The notes: generated by a model not told the origin, from the sequence alone. Numbered from the stretch's first letter, positions 44,501 through 56,864 are shown. The stretch is 64,000 bases of DNA from Arthrinium phaeospermum (GCA_006503535.1 QYRS01000010.1:1054001-1118000), one strand, 5' to 3'. Translations and numbers: made by a program.

Positions 44501-44572
44501 GGGCCCATGGTCAAGGGGTACGACGTCCCATTCGCAATGGGAAGATCGCGGGTTCGACTCCCGCTGGGTCCA
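44501..44572 (+). tRNA. tRNA-Ala (anticodon CGC), intronless
   Basis: A complete cloverleaf of 72 nt. Acceptor stem GGGCCCA pairs with TGGGTCC (one G-T pair) with discriminator A. The D arm has a short GTC/GAC stem. The anticodon stem TCCCA/TGGGA closes a seven-base loop TTCGCAA with anticodon CGC at 44533-44535, reading GCG (Ala). The T stem GCGGG/CCCGC closes loop TTCGACT. The internal B box GGTTCGACTCC lies at 44551-44561, with an A-box-like TGGTCAAGGGG near 44508. CCA is not encoded, as normal in eukaryotes. Confidence 0.95.
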
Positions 44573-44575
44573 ACA

Positions 44576-44582
44576 TTTTTTG
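44576..44582 (+). terminator. RNA polymerase III T-run terminator
   Basis: A run of T's directly after the tRNA 3' end (CATTTTTTGC), the standard pol III stop signal. Confidence 0.8.
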
Positions 44583-47138
44583 CATGTTATTTTTTCCTAT
44601 TCCGTTTGATTTCCTGAAATGCCACAGGAATCTGCCAACTGTGCCTGTTTCTGTGCTGCTGTTTGGTGTATGCACCAACCGTACCTTGTGTAAGTAAGTG
44701 GCCAGCGATTTGAGACCCCTCTGGCCATTTGCCAATTCTATCATGATGAACTCGCATGTTATTTGAGCCACACAAGTGTTTTGATGTCGCCAAAATGCAA
44801 CACACACCAATTGAACAATTGTATAATGATATCGTGTCTTCATATGGATCAATTTCGAGAATGAATTTTGCAGGCCATCCGCCAATAGACATGGTTAGAA
44901 AAGGGGTTGGTAGGCTTGGCATCTGAGCTGCATCGATCATACTCTGAGGAAGTATCCAACCGCCAATCCTTTAACATACATAAGGTCATCCTTCTGTGCC
45001 CTTTGGGTGCCCCTCCCTACGAGTCGAAGACTGTGGCCAATATGATGTTGCCACTTAACACATATAGAACGTCTAGATACATACCTGACTGTGCCCGAAA
45101 CTCTGTATGAGTAGCCCCTATCTCAACTTGCATGAGCGTTACTGGGATCAGAACCCCTAGACCATTAGGAATGGGATATGTCAACTGAAAACCACGTACT
45201 TGGCAGATATCATGAACTTGGTCGATTAGGGGTGTTTCATTGAACGAGCACCAATGATCGTATCCCCCCAACTGCATGGTAACCTGGAGGCAGGCTGTCT
45301 CGTGGACGACTCACTTCTTACGTTGTCGCATCTCTGACAGCACATGAGTTCAACTACTGACGGTCCTCTTTGCTGCGCTTGTTATGCCATAGAGCTCTCA
45401 TAACAATACAAACCATACCTATGCGCTGGGCGTCACGGTGGTTTGGCCAATCAGCCACACTCCAGCTGTGTTTTCTGACTCGCCTCCCGGGCCCTGTTAT
45501 AAGTGCTTACCACTGGAGAGTAGTCAGCCTCCTCATGAGCCGCCTGCATTCGGGCTGTTAGCTGCTGGCCACCTGCATTAGCATTCCCCCAACGTCCCAG
45601 GAGCTATTCCCTGTTTTGAGCCCATCTATGAGCTCGGCATAGGCGTTCTCAGGTCAAGTACAAAGCTATTCTCTTACCAAGATGGCGTTATCACGGCACG
45701 TCAAATGCTTGTCGTCATTATATTATCAGTAATAAGGTCGATACCAGGCCAGAAGCCTTTTGCATTATCGTGATCGAGACGACCTTCCCTTCCAGAAAAC
45801 CATGAACGAACGCCAGGGTGGTGTTTGCTGATAGCTGGGTAGGATTGCCAATAGCAACTGTATCACAGCAGCAGCAGCAGCGTGTTCCCACCACCACGTT
45901 TCGGCTACAGGCGGTAATACTACGTCGTCGATAGCCTCAGGGACGACAAGAGAGTAGACGCAGCTTGCAGCTGGCTTTCGGGTTGTCCCCATGCGGTAGG
46001 GCCAGTGCCGATCCCCACGCCCGTTGTGATTCGCAGCGAGCCACATACACACACACAACGTCCCGCGCCTGCCTGCAAGCCCGTTGCATATGCCGTGTAA
46101 GCCTATAGGTTCTCTCTCTACTTTTCGTCTGATGTCTTTAGCAAAGCCGCATATTGCCCGAATCCAGAAGGTCTCCAGAACGACCACCACCATGCACGCC
46201 AAGAGCACATAGACCACGAAGGGTTAAACCATGGAACAAGTACAAGAAGTAGTATGTAGGTAGGTAGGTAGGGCATCTGCAAGACCTGCAGCGGCGCCTA
46301 ATGGGGCCCCCCCTCTCCGTAGGGAAGTACACCTCAGGTACCGCCCCAGAATTGCTGTCAAATGGGTACATAGAGAGGCAGGGCCCAGGGCCTATGAAAA
46401 ACCCGGCACGTAGGACCAATAAGTGCAGACATATATTGGAGACGGCCAAAGGACACTGCATGGTTAGTGATGTCGCAATGGAGATAGCGGCTCCGATGCA
46501 TTGCGACTTGGGGCCCTTGGGTCGGTTGGCAGGCGTGGACTCTCTCCGCCGGCGGTACCTCTTGTGTGGACGGGGCAGAAATGCGCTAGGAGCTCCCCGA
46601 TTGGGAACTCAATGCCGAGCTGGGGGGGCATCGCAGCGACACCTGAGATATAGTCTGTATCTGTATTGATAGTGACGGATACCACCCTGCTTGCATCATC
46701 GCCTTCTCATTCTTCTTCATTTAGGTAGTCGGGCACATGAAGTGGTGGTAGCGGGAAAGGGGCAGATATCATATCATATAAGCTACTAGTTGTGTTGTGC
46801 CGCAACCCTCCTCTACGCCATGCATGGAATATTTCTAGCTTCCTTCTAGAGGATAAGCACAACGGCAATGGGAAAGCAAGGGGGATCGAGCTCGTTTTCT
46901 TGAGCGAATGGCATAAGGATCACATGTCGCACAAGATGCATTCAGGTGACTGACTATCTGGTTGTCTGCATTCCTTGCGCGCTAAAGAGCGTGGATAGCT
47001 ATATCAACTACAACGCACCAAGACGACAAAAATACCCTGGTCTATAGCAGACAGAGAAGAGCCACATCAGGGCCGGTGGCCGGGGTCTAGAAACCCCGCA
47101 ACGAAGTGGATTGACCCTCACCGACCCGGATCACGACA
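44583..47138. other. 2.6-kb spacer with microsatellites
   Basis: No supported gene. A CAG run (five units) lies at 45866-45881 and a TAGG run (four to five units) at 46257-46272. Open frames up to 150 codons occur on both strands but without coding character. The right end is the 3' region of the MFS gene. Confidence 0.45.
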
Positions 47139-48815
47139 TCAAGATCTCTCGTTACGCGAGAGTGTCGAGTGCAGGGTGTGCTGCTTCATCAGACTAACAC
47201 TGACCAGTCCCAGCAGGACCAGTCCGAGCGTGGTGAGCCAGACACTGCGAAACGCCTCCATGAAGACCGACACCACAGCATCCGCATCCCAACCCGCGGG
47301 CAAGTGCTTGAGCTCATCCAGGTCGTCTCGTATCCGGGGGATCTCGGTAGTGGCGTCGGGCAGCCCTCCGAATCTATCCCATAGCTGCGTCTTGAGCACG
47401 TTCTGGTAGACGGCCGACGCGATGGTGATACCTACCGTACCCCCGACAGACCTGAAGGCATACGTAGCAGACGTAATAACGGCCTGCTGAGAATGGTCTA
47501 CTGCGGCCAAACAAGCCAGGAGCGTGATCGTAAGCATGGCGCCGTAGCCCGAGCCGAGAAGCAAAAATGACAGCATGAGCTGCCACTTGGGGGTGGTATC
47601 GTTGGTGGTAGTCAGGATGATGACATGCGCAGTTTGCAGGGAGACGGCTAGAATTCCCAAGGCGACGTAGCGGCCGGTCTTCTTCATCACATAGCCACTG
47701 CCGACAGAGCAGAAGCAGATACCAACCGGCGCAAACAGAATGACCAGACCAGCCGACGTGGCTGAACCACCACGGGCCTGGAGATAGAGTGGGACGAAGA
47801 ATAAAGCCATCATGTTGCCCATGGTACACACCAGATTCGTCATACATGCCGTGAAGACGGTGCGACGCATGAGCAGTCGCACAGGTATGACGGGCTGAGC
47901 TGCCCTTGACTCCCAGATAATGAAGCCCACCAAAGCCACAACGGACAACGGTATGGTCGTCAGTGGCAAGGGGTGAACCCATGGCACCAAGTTCCCTCCA
48001 GCATTGAGCCCCAAGAGAAGAAGCACCAGGAATACGATAATCAGAAAGGCGCCAACAAAGTCAATACGTGCCAGGTACGACTTTTGCGAGACCTTCGGAG
48101 GAACTCGCACAAGATAGGCAACAAGGCATGCCGAGATCAGAACCGGTGGCACTTGGATCAGAAACGCCAATCGCCACCCCCAGGTCGAATAATCGTTCAC
48201 GAGGCCGCCGAACACCCCTCCGAGCATAGCCCCTGAGCCGTAGGCAATGTTGCCCACGCCTTGGATGATTCCTCGTTTCCGAAGCGGGACCAGGTCCGTA
48301 GCAAGGAATGTCGAAATGGACATCAGGCCGCCTCCTCCGATACCTGCAACGACACGGCCCGCAATCATAACCTTCTCGTCTTGCGCGAGTCCGCAGATGA
48401 GATTTCCAGCAGCGAAGAAGAGGTTGCTGAAGACAAGACCGGGACCGCGGCCAAAGATGTCCGTAAGTCGACCGGAGATGGGCTGGCAGGCTGCGTTGGC
48501 GATCAGGTACGCCGTCGCCAGCCACGACATCAAGCTCAAAGACTTGAACTCGCTTGAGATGGGGGCAGAGAGTGTGGCAATGATGGAGGCATCAATGGCG
48601 CCCAAGAACACACCAACCCAGCCGCTGCACAGGATGAGCCAAAGCTTCGTCCCAGTGACCTCGTCCACGACAACAGCCTGTTCGTCATCATGGCTTGGTT
48701 CTTGAGATTGCTCGGCCGGTATGGCATTCTCGAGTAGTGGTGTCCTCTCGTTGCCCCCGTTTGGAGTCGTCACCACGATAGCTGGGTGGAATATCTCGTC
48801 GTTGTTGCCTGGCAT
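47139..48815 (-). CDS. DHA2-type MFS carrier, probable vacuolar (Vba-like) transporter
   Basis: Membrane transporter of the 14-TM drug:H+ antiporter-2 class, 558 residues in one exon. The ATG at 48815 is the only Met upstream of the membrane domain; the frame is open further upstream, but only from a GTG. TM1 begins LWLILCSGWVGVFLGAIDASIIATL, matching the DHA2 motif around the conserved Asp. SGRLTDIFGRGPGLV is the loop 2-3 motif, and GRVVAGIGGGGLMSI follows as TM4. About 14 hydrophobic stretches end at about residue 545. The N-terminal tail contains NERTPLLENA, an acidic dileucine signal (ExxxLL) of the type that sends cargo to the vacuole. With its similarity in layout to yeast Vba transporters, this suggests vacuolar uptake of basic amino acids or export of toxic compounds. 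Substrate is not decided. Confidence 0.9.
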   Translation of the reverse strand: MPGNNDEIFHPAIVVTTPNGGNERTPLLENAIPAEQSQEPSHDDEQAVVVDEVTGTKLWLILCSGWVGVFLGAIDASIIATLSAPISSEFKSLSLMSWLATAYLIANAACQPISGRLTDIFGRGPGLVFSNLFFAAGNLICGLAQDEKVMIAGRVVAGIGGGGLMSISTFLATDLVPLRKRGIIQGVGNIAYGSGAMLGGVFGGLVNDYSTWGWRLAFLIQVPPVLISACLVAYLVRVPPKVSQKSYLARIDFVGAFLIIVFLVLLLLGLNAGGNLVPWVHPLPLTTIPLSVVALVGFIIWESRAAQPVIPVRLLMRRTVFTACMTNLVCTMGNMMALFFVPLYLQARGGSATSAGLVILFAPVGICFCSVGSGYVMKKTGRYVALGILAVSLQTAHVIILTTTNDTTPKWQLMLSFLLLGSGYGAMLTITLLACLAAVDHSQQAVITSATYAFRSVGGTVGITIASAVYQNVLKTQLWDRFGGLPDATTEIPRIRDDLDELKHLPAGWDADAVVSVFMEAFRSVWLTTLGLVLLGLVSVSLMKQHTLHSTLSRNERS

Positions 48816-50532
48816 CGTGATTCTCCTCGTCCGTCCAACGTAGTGGTTTCCCTTCCCACGACCAAGGAAGTATAGAAGACAGTTGACGCTCTTGTCGACC
48901 TTCTCAGACCGATGCTGCACTCGTCAAGTCACCCCCTTCCTCTTTCCGGTTCAGAAAGAAATGGTCAGGCTATCTCGGGTCAAGATAATCACTCATGATG
49001 ACTAAGGTGTCTTATCTATTGCGAGCACGTCTTTACGGTAAGTGGAGACGCCGTCATGCCCAACCCTAACGGGACAAGCCGATGACGGGGGGCGGTCAAG
49101 CCCGGTTACTGAGATTGTTAGTGCCGGTTCCAGTCGATTATGGAACCTGTCCGGGTGTTGCTCGAGTCGCCGTGTGTCAGGAGCCAAAGTGCGTAGAAGG
49201 AGTAGACGTGCGGTGCAAGGTGCAGGCTGGGAGCAGGAGAGGATTGGCTAAGCAAAGTGTATCTTACGCAGAATATTGCGTACGGAGATTTGTCGCACTT
49301 CCTCCGATAATTCCAGATGGGATCTCCTGCTTACCCCGGAATTGGTCTAGTGGGCAACGGCGAGGCATACGTCAACGCACAGCCTCGTGAAGGCAATACG
49401 TCACAGAGACTGGGTTGCATGATCGACATTACTGTACGATACGATACGTTGTATAAGTAGGGAACATCGTCAGCAGAATATTGCCCGGCGAGTGCAGCTC
49501 GTGGAAAACGTCTAGAACCGTAGAAACGGCAGTTGCCAGGAACCCAAAAAGATTCGACGAGTCGGCGGCCTGAGCCAAAGAGCGGAATGAAGGCAATATG
49601 CATGGCGAACTATTGCCTCTTTGGCCACTCTAGCCACTGAAGTTTGGCTGAGCCGCGCAGGGCGCCCCAGCCCCCAGGCAGTCGCTATTTCGGCGCTGTG
49701 ATTGGACGAAGGTAGGTTCCATGGCGCAGCGGCTTTGGAGTGACGGAGACTTTAGACGGGAAAAGAATGGGACCCTAGGTGACAGCCAAGCAACAACAGG
49801 CATGGATTCCTTTTGCCATAGCAGGGCTGAGTTGTTATGGTGAGGGAAAACTAGGTAGGAGAGGTAGGCAAGTAGGGAAGCTGGTGCAAAACGCGCGTCA
49901 GAGAGGGAGGCTGATGCTGATGCCGATGCTGGGAGTTGGAGAGAGCTCCAGTGTTTGATCTCAAGCGATGCGCCGCCGAACACGAACGCAGAAAAGCTGC
50001 GACGGGCTGCCTTGATTTGAGTGTTGATTCCCACATTAAGCGTTCTAGCAAAACCCATACCATAACAGTCTTCGTACAGCATCAACAAGCGGTTGCATTA
50101 TTTCTTCCCCTCCAATACACATTCGCTCGCTGCATCCTTTGAGTGCTTTACTGAAGAATTCCGACCCGATCGCTACAGTGCTACACCTACTTGGCTTCTA
50201 ATAAAAGAAAGGTGAAACCTTTTGAGGACGGGCCAGACCAAACCATTGAAACGAGGCTCCGCCTTTAGTAAACCGCCCAACGTCTCGTATCGACAATCAA
50301 CAACCGTCCTTCGCTGCACCCCTAAAAAAGACCGCATTTTGTTTGGTCGACGGAATCTTTCTTCTCTTGTCTAGACCACCTACTTGGTATTCATTGCCAG
50401 TTCTCGATCCGAGTGCCGAAATCAAAAAACCCCTTTCTGTCTTACCTCGGACCTCGAACCCTGATTGAACCCCCCGCACCGTCGAAAGCTACAGACTCGT
50501 ACGGCATCTAAACGTTTCGGCGGCCACCCGCA
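48816..50532. other. Divergent spacer between the MFS carrier and the MARVEL-type gene
   Basis: 1.7 kb, no supported gene. The last 350 bases before 50533 are pyrimidine-rich and look like the promoter and 5' leader of the plus-strand gene. Short frames on both strands near 49630-50088 lack coding features. Confidence 0.4.
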
Positions 50533-51538
50533 ATGGCCATTCTCGAGAGCTTGGAATGGGACGCCGACTATGTCCCCGGCGTTAAGCTGGGTCTTCATTG
50601 TATGCAGGTCCTCTTCGGCTTCGTCATCTTCGTATTAGAGATTATTCTGTTCAAGGACGACAAAGCCGTCATCAACGGTAACAATGGCTGGCCGTTCGGT
50701 TTGGTACGTCCCGTCGTCTCGATTCTACCTCGCGCGCACCCCGATTACTGACAAAGCGACCGTCTGCAGTGCTTCCTTTCTGTACTGGCCTGGATCTACC
50801 TGGTTATGACACCGCGCTGGGAAAGGTCGCGGAAGCTGGCCCAACCTCACGCCATGGCTATCGTCGACGGCGTATTCGCCATCTTTTGGCTGTCGGCCTT
50901 CGCCAGTCAAGCTGCCTACAACACGGCCAACTCATGTGGGAACCAATGCAAAGTCAGCAAGGCCATTGTTGGCATTGCTTTCTTCCAAGTGTATGTCTAG
51001 ACCTCACCGCCAAAGCAACGCCATCGCAACCATGCTAATAGATACCCACAGTCTGTTCTGGGTCGGCACCACCGTCGTGAGCCTGTACACCGTGCAGTAC
51101 TACAACTTCAACGGCAACCTACCCGGCTACGACAAGGTCGGCAAGCGCGCGCAAAACATCGATCCTGACAAGGCCGCTTTTTCGATGGCCCCTCACGACG
51201 AAGAAGCATATGCGCCGGTGAACATGGACGACCACGACGGCGACCACCTCAGCAACTCGCACGCCCCCTACAACGCGGATTCATATGGCAGCCGACCTAT
51301 GTTCGACAGCGAGACCGAGTACCGCCCGCACACGGCCTCCACTGGCGCACCGCAACTCGACAACCCCTTTGCGGACAACGGCCGCCTGACGCCGCTTAAC
51401 GACCCATACGCATCCTCCTATGGCGGCTCAGACGCAGGTGGCCCTCGACTCTATGCTCCTCCGTCGGTCAGCGATTTCGATGATGTGACAAGGCCGGCGC
51501 AGTTCCCTGCTGCGAACTACGACCGTACTTTGCGTTAA
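50533..51538 (+). CDS. MARVEL-like four-transmembrane protein, three exons
   Basis: Plasma-membrane-type tetraspan protein, 292 residues. Exons are 50533-50703, 50770-50990 and 51052-51538, with introns of 66 and 61 nt (GTACGT and GTATGT donors). Four hydrophobic segments are visible: LHCMQVLFGFVIFVLEIILF, then CFLSVLAWIYLVM, AMAIVDGVFAIFWLSAFASQAA, and KAIVGIAFFQVLFWVGTTVVSLYTV. The third and fourth flank a small Cys-containing loop (ANSCGNQCKV). This matches the fungal membrane-associating/MARVEL family. The C-terminal 125 residues are cytosolic, rich in Asp, Pro, Ser and Tyr. They contain NPF in LDNPFADNG, an EH-domain docking motif used in endocytosis. The exact role is unknown; relatives act in membrane organisation and eisosomes. 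Confidence 0.85.
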
Positions 51539-53237
51539 GAAGCCTTTCGGCTGTGGGGGCTTCGCAAAAGTGAAAAGAACATGCAACAGGAAAAGGAGTG
51601 CATCGACCGGATATAATGACGGCACATAGCACAGAGAACAGGAAAGGGGCCATCGGGAATGGGCTTGTACGAGAACTATAGGAACTGTCGACTTTGGTAT
51701 TGGGATTTCTGGGTTGTCCCAACCGATTATACCTATGTCTTGGGTTTTACTGTTTTTTTGGTGCGCTGGTGTTACGGATACGTGGTTAGCAGGCCATGTG
51801 TGAACGACTATAGACGGCATCCCGAGTACGAAGGACTGCTTAACAGTCCTGGTACTCCACGCTTTATGAATGAATACATATTGAAGATATCATGCATATA
51901 TATCATGAGGATATGGCGGCTTCCAGTGCAATTTCACGTTTACAGTAGGCGTGCGGCTTCTTTGTTCAACGTCTAGAGAAGGCTCTTTTGGTCGGTATAT
52001 ATTTCGTACTAATGAAGGAAACCAATTACCCAGCTCGGTACCAGATATGTTGCGTGGGTTTCTTGCTACTGCATGTTTAAATAACAATGTCATCATCTAT
52101 GCGACGTTCCTCGAATGCCTCCCGCGCTCTTAGTTCGAGCTAGCAGGCAGCTACGTATGTAGTTCGGGGTGATCGGCGTGATTGTCGTTGCCTGTTTCGA
52201 ATACAGTCCGAAAGGATCCCAATGAATTAATTCTAGCACCTGGTACAACTCTCTCCGATTTTGCTGGTGTGTTACACTCTATCACTTAAAAATACGCATC
52301 ACCTGACTAGATGCTCAAATGATTCATTATTAACGGTGAACATGCGCAAATGAAGGTGGCTGTCGTCTTATTATTTCCTGTCTGTCATAGGCGGATCAGA
52401 CGAGAGCGCCATCCCATAGCTTGAAGAAAGTCTAAATAGCGGCTAGTGGCAGCGAGTTGATTTGCAACGAACAATTACCCGACACTTTTACCGTACAGTA
52501 CAGTAGCTGCGCAGACGGGCATCGGGAATTCCGGACGGCGTCGCTTCTGCGGCGGGTGACAATCATTCTGACCGCTACACAAGGCCACAGCAGGCCACAG
52601 TGCTGCTGCGGTATCCGACAGACAGTCGTGCTAACAGTAACTTGGCAGCCTGGAACGCTGATATGCCGGCTCCTAAGCTTATTGTATGGGCAGGCATGCC
52701 TAGGCGGGGCCACTCGACATGGATGCTCCCACTACAGCATCCTCGCGTGGTCCGAATTCTTGGACGGTTGATAGAAGCACAACGTCATATCTGGGGTATC
52801 CGGAGCCAGGACATCTACCCCAGCTTCCACTGGCCGCCTCATGACACTAGGAGAGTCAGGTCGATCTGCGGGGGACTGGAGCAGAGATGCCCCAGGGAGA
52901 AAGGCCATTGACGAATCACGCAGTGGCCCTTTAGGACCGACCGTTAAGGCGAAACTTACGCCGATGATCTAGGTGAAGCAGGGAGAGAAGAGATCAAGGA
53001 AAGTTTGTTTCCAAGAGCCATCGCCCTGGGATCAGCTTTCAGACGGACGGAATGCGATCATGCTTTTTCTCCATAAGAAGTCTACTGCCTTCCCCCGAAT
53101 CTAACCCGTCTCATCTGTGTATATATATGCGCCTAGAAACTCAATGGCCAGAGTCGTTTGATGAAACGCAAAAGCATCTACCTGGGCTATTCGACTACTG
53201 CTTATACGAAGACCTGGACACGATCTAACAAGTCAAG
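51539..53237. other. 1.7-kb spacer upstream of the sugar transporter
   Basis: No supported gene. GGCCACAGCA/GGCCACAGTG is an imperfect tandem pair near 52583. The last 150 bases contain the transporter core promoter. Confidence 0.4.
53119..53128 (+). promoter_or_regulatory. TATA box of the sugar transporter gene
   Basis: GTATATATAT, about 110 bases before the ATG at 53238. This position and sequence suit an inducible fungal promoter. Confidence 0.5.
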
Positions 53238-55266
53238 ATGAAAGTGAAGACCAAACAGCCATATTTTGGCTTGAAGGGAGCATGGCTCACCTTCTGGGTC
53301 ACCGTCGCATGCGCCACCGACATGACACTCTTCGGGTAAGTCATTTAGCCAGGAGGCATGCTTGGGGTACATGGGCTCACGGGCCTGGCTGACACTGACT
53401 GACTTGGCTTTAGTTACGACCAAGGCGTCTTCGGCGGCGTCATTGTGACGCCCGACTTCCTGGACCTGCTGGGCATCGCCAACGACGAGAAGCTGCAGTC
53501 GACGGTGACGGCCATCTACGACGTCGGCTGCTTCCTCGGCGCGCTGTCGACCATGTACATCGGCGAGCGCCTGGGCCGGAAGCGGACCATCATGCTGGGC
53601 ACCACCGTCATGGCCGTCGGCGCCGTCCTGCAGATCGCCGCCTTCGGCATGGCCCAGATGATCGTCGGCCGCGTCGTCGCCGGCATCGGCAACGGCATCA
53701 ACACGTCCACGGCGCCCGTCTGGCAGGGCGAGACGTCCAAGGCCAGCTGGCGGGGCAAGCTCGTCATCATTGAGATGATTATGAATATCTTCGGTTTCAT
53801 GTTGAGTAAGTCTTCTCCATCCCCACTCGACGGGAAACAGTGAAAAAGAAAAGAAAAGTAACGCTGCTAATGAATATACTTGAAGGCAACTGGGTCACTT
53901 TTGGGTTGTCCTACGCCTCGGGCTCTATTGCGTGGCGTCTGCCCCTGGCTATCCAATTTATCTTCATTTTTGTACTCTGGGGCACTGTGCCATGGCTACC
54001 CGAAAGTCCTCGGTACGTTTTTCGAAATACCCCAGTAGATCGTTTACATTCGAATTTTGAATTTAACTGACTTTGGATTTGTTAGCTGGCTCATTGCAAA
54101 GGGCCGCGTTCAGGAAGCAGACGTCATCCTCGCTGACCTCGAGGCCCTGGATGTGGATGATCCGTACATCATCACCCAGTCGAAGGATATTCAGTGGGCT
54201 GTGAATTATGAGCGGGAGAACAACATTCCCTGGTCCATGCTGCTTCGAGGGAAGACGGGATCCAGTCAAGGAACCAGTACGATCCGTCGCATGGTTCTGG
54301 GTATGGGAACTCAGGCAATGCAACAGTTCAGGTCAGTTCTGTCCTCCCTTCCCCTTTCGCCCAACAACTCGAAATTTGGCTGACTTGTGCGTCTGGCAAC
54401 CTTACAGCGGGATCAACGTCACCTCATACTACTTGCCCCTGGTATTGATACGATCTGTTGGGTTGGACAACAAACTCGCAAGATTACTTGCCGCTTGCAA
54501 TTCCGTCTCCTACTTGCTTTTCAGTTTGATTGGTATTCCCAACGTTGAGCGATGGGGCAGGCGAAAGATGATGATGTGTAAGTACTTGCCCGCTAGTTCA
54601 CGGCATATCTTCCCTCTTATTAACATGATGTCAACAGACGCCGCCTTTGGCCAGTTCTTCTGTTACATGATCATCACCATCTGCATCCGCTACAACGAGG
54701 ACACGACGATCGGCCTCGTGGCGAACCAGCGCTGGGCCAAGGCCTCCATCGCCTTCTTCTTCCTGTACTACGTCTTCTTCGGCATCGGGTGGCAGGGGGT
54801 GCCGTGGCTGTACCCGACTGAGATCAACAGCCTGAGCATGCGGACCAAGGGCGCGGCGCTGGGGACGGCGACCAACTGGATCGTCAACTTCATGGTGGTG
54901 GAGATCACGCCCGTGGGCATCGCGAGCCTGGGGTGGCGGTTCTACATCATCTGGACCGTCTTCAACTTCGCCTTCATCCCCATCGTCTACGTCTTTTACC
55001 CCGAGACGGCCGACCGCTCCCTCGAGGACGTCGACCGCTTCTTCCAGGAGAACCACGACGTCTTCGTCTGTCGCGACCCCGACGCCCGCTCCTCTAAGCG
55101 CCCCGCCCGCTACCTCGAGCACGAGCGCGACGAGGTCCGCCGCAACAGCTCCATACGGCCCGCCGACATCAACGCGGTGCTCCAGCGGCGGAGGACGGCG
55201 GATAAGGCCAATGCGGGTATGGGCAAGGATGAGGAAGAGGGGCACGCGGCACACGTGGAGAAGTAA
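53238..55266 (+). CDS. MFS sugar transporter (hexose/disaccharide porter type), six exons
   Basis: Proton-coupled sugar porter of the plasma membrane, 553 residues. Exons are 53238-53335, 53414-53805, 53886-54012, 54086-54331, 54408-54577 and 54638-55266. All five introns are 60-80 nt with GT-AG ends. Sugar-porter marks are present: GYDQGVFGGVIVTPDF in TM1 (the GYDQG is made by joining exons 1 and 2), GERLGRKRTIMLG after TM2, GRVVAGIGNGINTSTAPVWQGE in TM4, PESPRWLIAKGR after TM6 (spliced across intron 3), and VPWLYPTEINSLSMRTKGAALGTATNWIVNF in TM10. After the last TM comes YPETADRSLEDVDRFF. Exon 6 is very GC-rich compared with exons 3-5. The substrate (glucose, lactose/cellobiose, pentose) cannot be read from sequence. 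It lies next to secreted-protein genes that may release its substrate. Confidence 0.93.
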
Positions 55267-55457
55267 AATACTATGGTGAGAAAGGTTTATGTATGATAAG
55301 TGTATTAATTGCATCGTTTGCCGTACTGGGTCTATGCATTACGGGCTTCTGCGTTCATGTACAGCAACAATTAAGCGGTACGCGGTTTCTCAAGATTATA
55401 TGTAATTGAAGAAATACGAGTCCCATGATTATCGTGTCTCTATCCGCCGCTCACGAA

Positions 55458-56864
55458 TTACTGAAATGTCTGGCGAACACTGGTCAGATGAAGCACCAAC
55501 GAAGTATGCAGGGGACATTGCTAGACTCACTATTTTCACTGACTTCATATATATGGGCGTGAATATAGAGTAGTCAATGACCAATGTCTTGCCGGTGGTA
55601 TCATAGTGCGTCTGCGGCGCCGGGGCGTAGATGATTCCGTCCGTGGACGTAAAGAGGGTTACCGGCTCAGACCATGGCCCCTGGATCGACGAGGCCGTCT
55701 TGGCTGTGAGATCTATGCTCCCAAGGCTGGGTCAATACACTCCGCTCTTCAAGATGAAAAGGGTTTTATGGCACTTACTGCTCCAGTCTGACTGGACGTA
55801 AACAAAGGTCTTGTAGTAATCACTGTAGAGCAACGTTCCTGCAGTACCGGTAAGGACCGTGGCTGGAGCCCAACCGTTATAGTTGGGGTAAGTGAGGCGC
55901 TTGCTGTCCCACTAAGAATAGCTGTTGTCAGTTTCCCATGTCCACAAGTAGGAACTAGGTAAGGTAGGTACGACTCACATCCGACCCGTTCCAGTATTGA
56001 TAGGCATCGACATCCCAGAAGTTGCCGTACTGGACACGAGACAACCAGATATAGGGGTCCTCATGACCTGGCGTCAGGCTGGAGAGCCCACCGAGGACGT
56101 ATGCGTAGCCGTCAATACCGGGACCCTGGTAATAGCCATTAGCATAATGCAGCATACCCAAAGTTGTTCGTTCCCTAACGAGAAAACTTACCCAAACGCC
56201 CTTATCACCCCACACAGGCTCCGTGGCATTCCACATGGGACTGGATATCAAGCACATCATGTCAGTTGAGCTTTCCCAAGCCTCACGAATCTGAGACTGC
56301 GGGTTGGATATAAGATACTTACGCGGACATCTCGCAGTGCGGCGCGCTATCGTCTCCGTACCAAGTGATGGTGGCAACTCCCGAGTTGACGACAGCGCCA
56401 TTGACGTCGTCGGCCGAGGCGGGGCCGACGGAGTGGTACCAGGCGACGCCCGTGTTGGGCCCGGTGCTGATGATGGCCGAGAACTGGGGGCGGGTGCCCT
56501 CGGTGACGGGGTCGCAGATTCCGACGGGATTGTTGCCGGGGCCCGGGCTGCCCAGGTCGTGGTTGACGGTAGGGTGGCCGTCGTCGTTCGCGACTACCAG
56601 CGTGTTGGAGGCGAAGCCGTGGCAGGGGCCCGCGGGCCCGTCGTCGCAGGCCTGCGTGTCGGCGTAGAACTTGAGCCAGCGGCTGCCGATCTGGGACTCC
56701 CACCCGGCGTCCCGGTAGACGTGCGGGAAGTTGTCGCTCGTGATGTTGCCCAGCTCGGTGGCCGACTGCACCCGGATCGGGTTCGGCTGCTGCACGAGAA
56801 CGGGGAATGCTGCGGCCAGAAGGGACCCGAGGAGCAGGATGCTCAGATTACTTAAAATTGCCAT
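55458..56864 (-). CDS. Secreted beta-propeller-like protein (DUF4185-like), six exons
   Basis: Secreted protein of 351 residues with an N-terminal signal peptide (MAILSNLSILLLGSLLAAAFP). Exons on the minus strand are 56864-56323, 56240-56192, 56125-55979, 55911-55779 and 55712-55531, plus a last exon that starts with the stop codon TAA (55460-55458). The last intron (55461-55530) has GTGAGT, CTGAC and TTTCAG. Without it the frame would run on to a TAA at 55431-55429, with an unpatterned tail. The body shows repeated Trp/Asp/Tyr-rich strands: NTLVVANDDG, YHSVGP, YIWLSRVQYGNFWDVDAYQYWNGSDW, and YYKTFVYVQSDWSNLTAKTASSIQGPWSEPVTLF. The last resembles a propeller blade of DUF4185/glycosidase-like proteins. 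Six or more Cys are likely disulfide-bonded. No catalytic residues can be named. It converges on the sugar transporter gene. Confidence 0.78.

Noticed and set aside
54631..55314. 227-codon minus-strand frame opposite the sugar transporter
   Set aside because: It is a shadow of the very GC-rich last exon; the plus-strand exon has clear transporter motifs.
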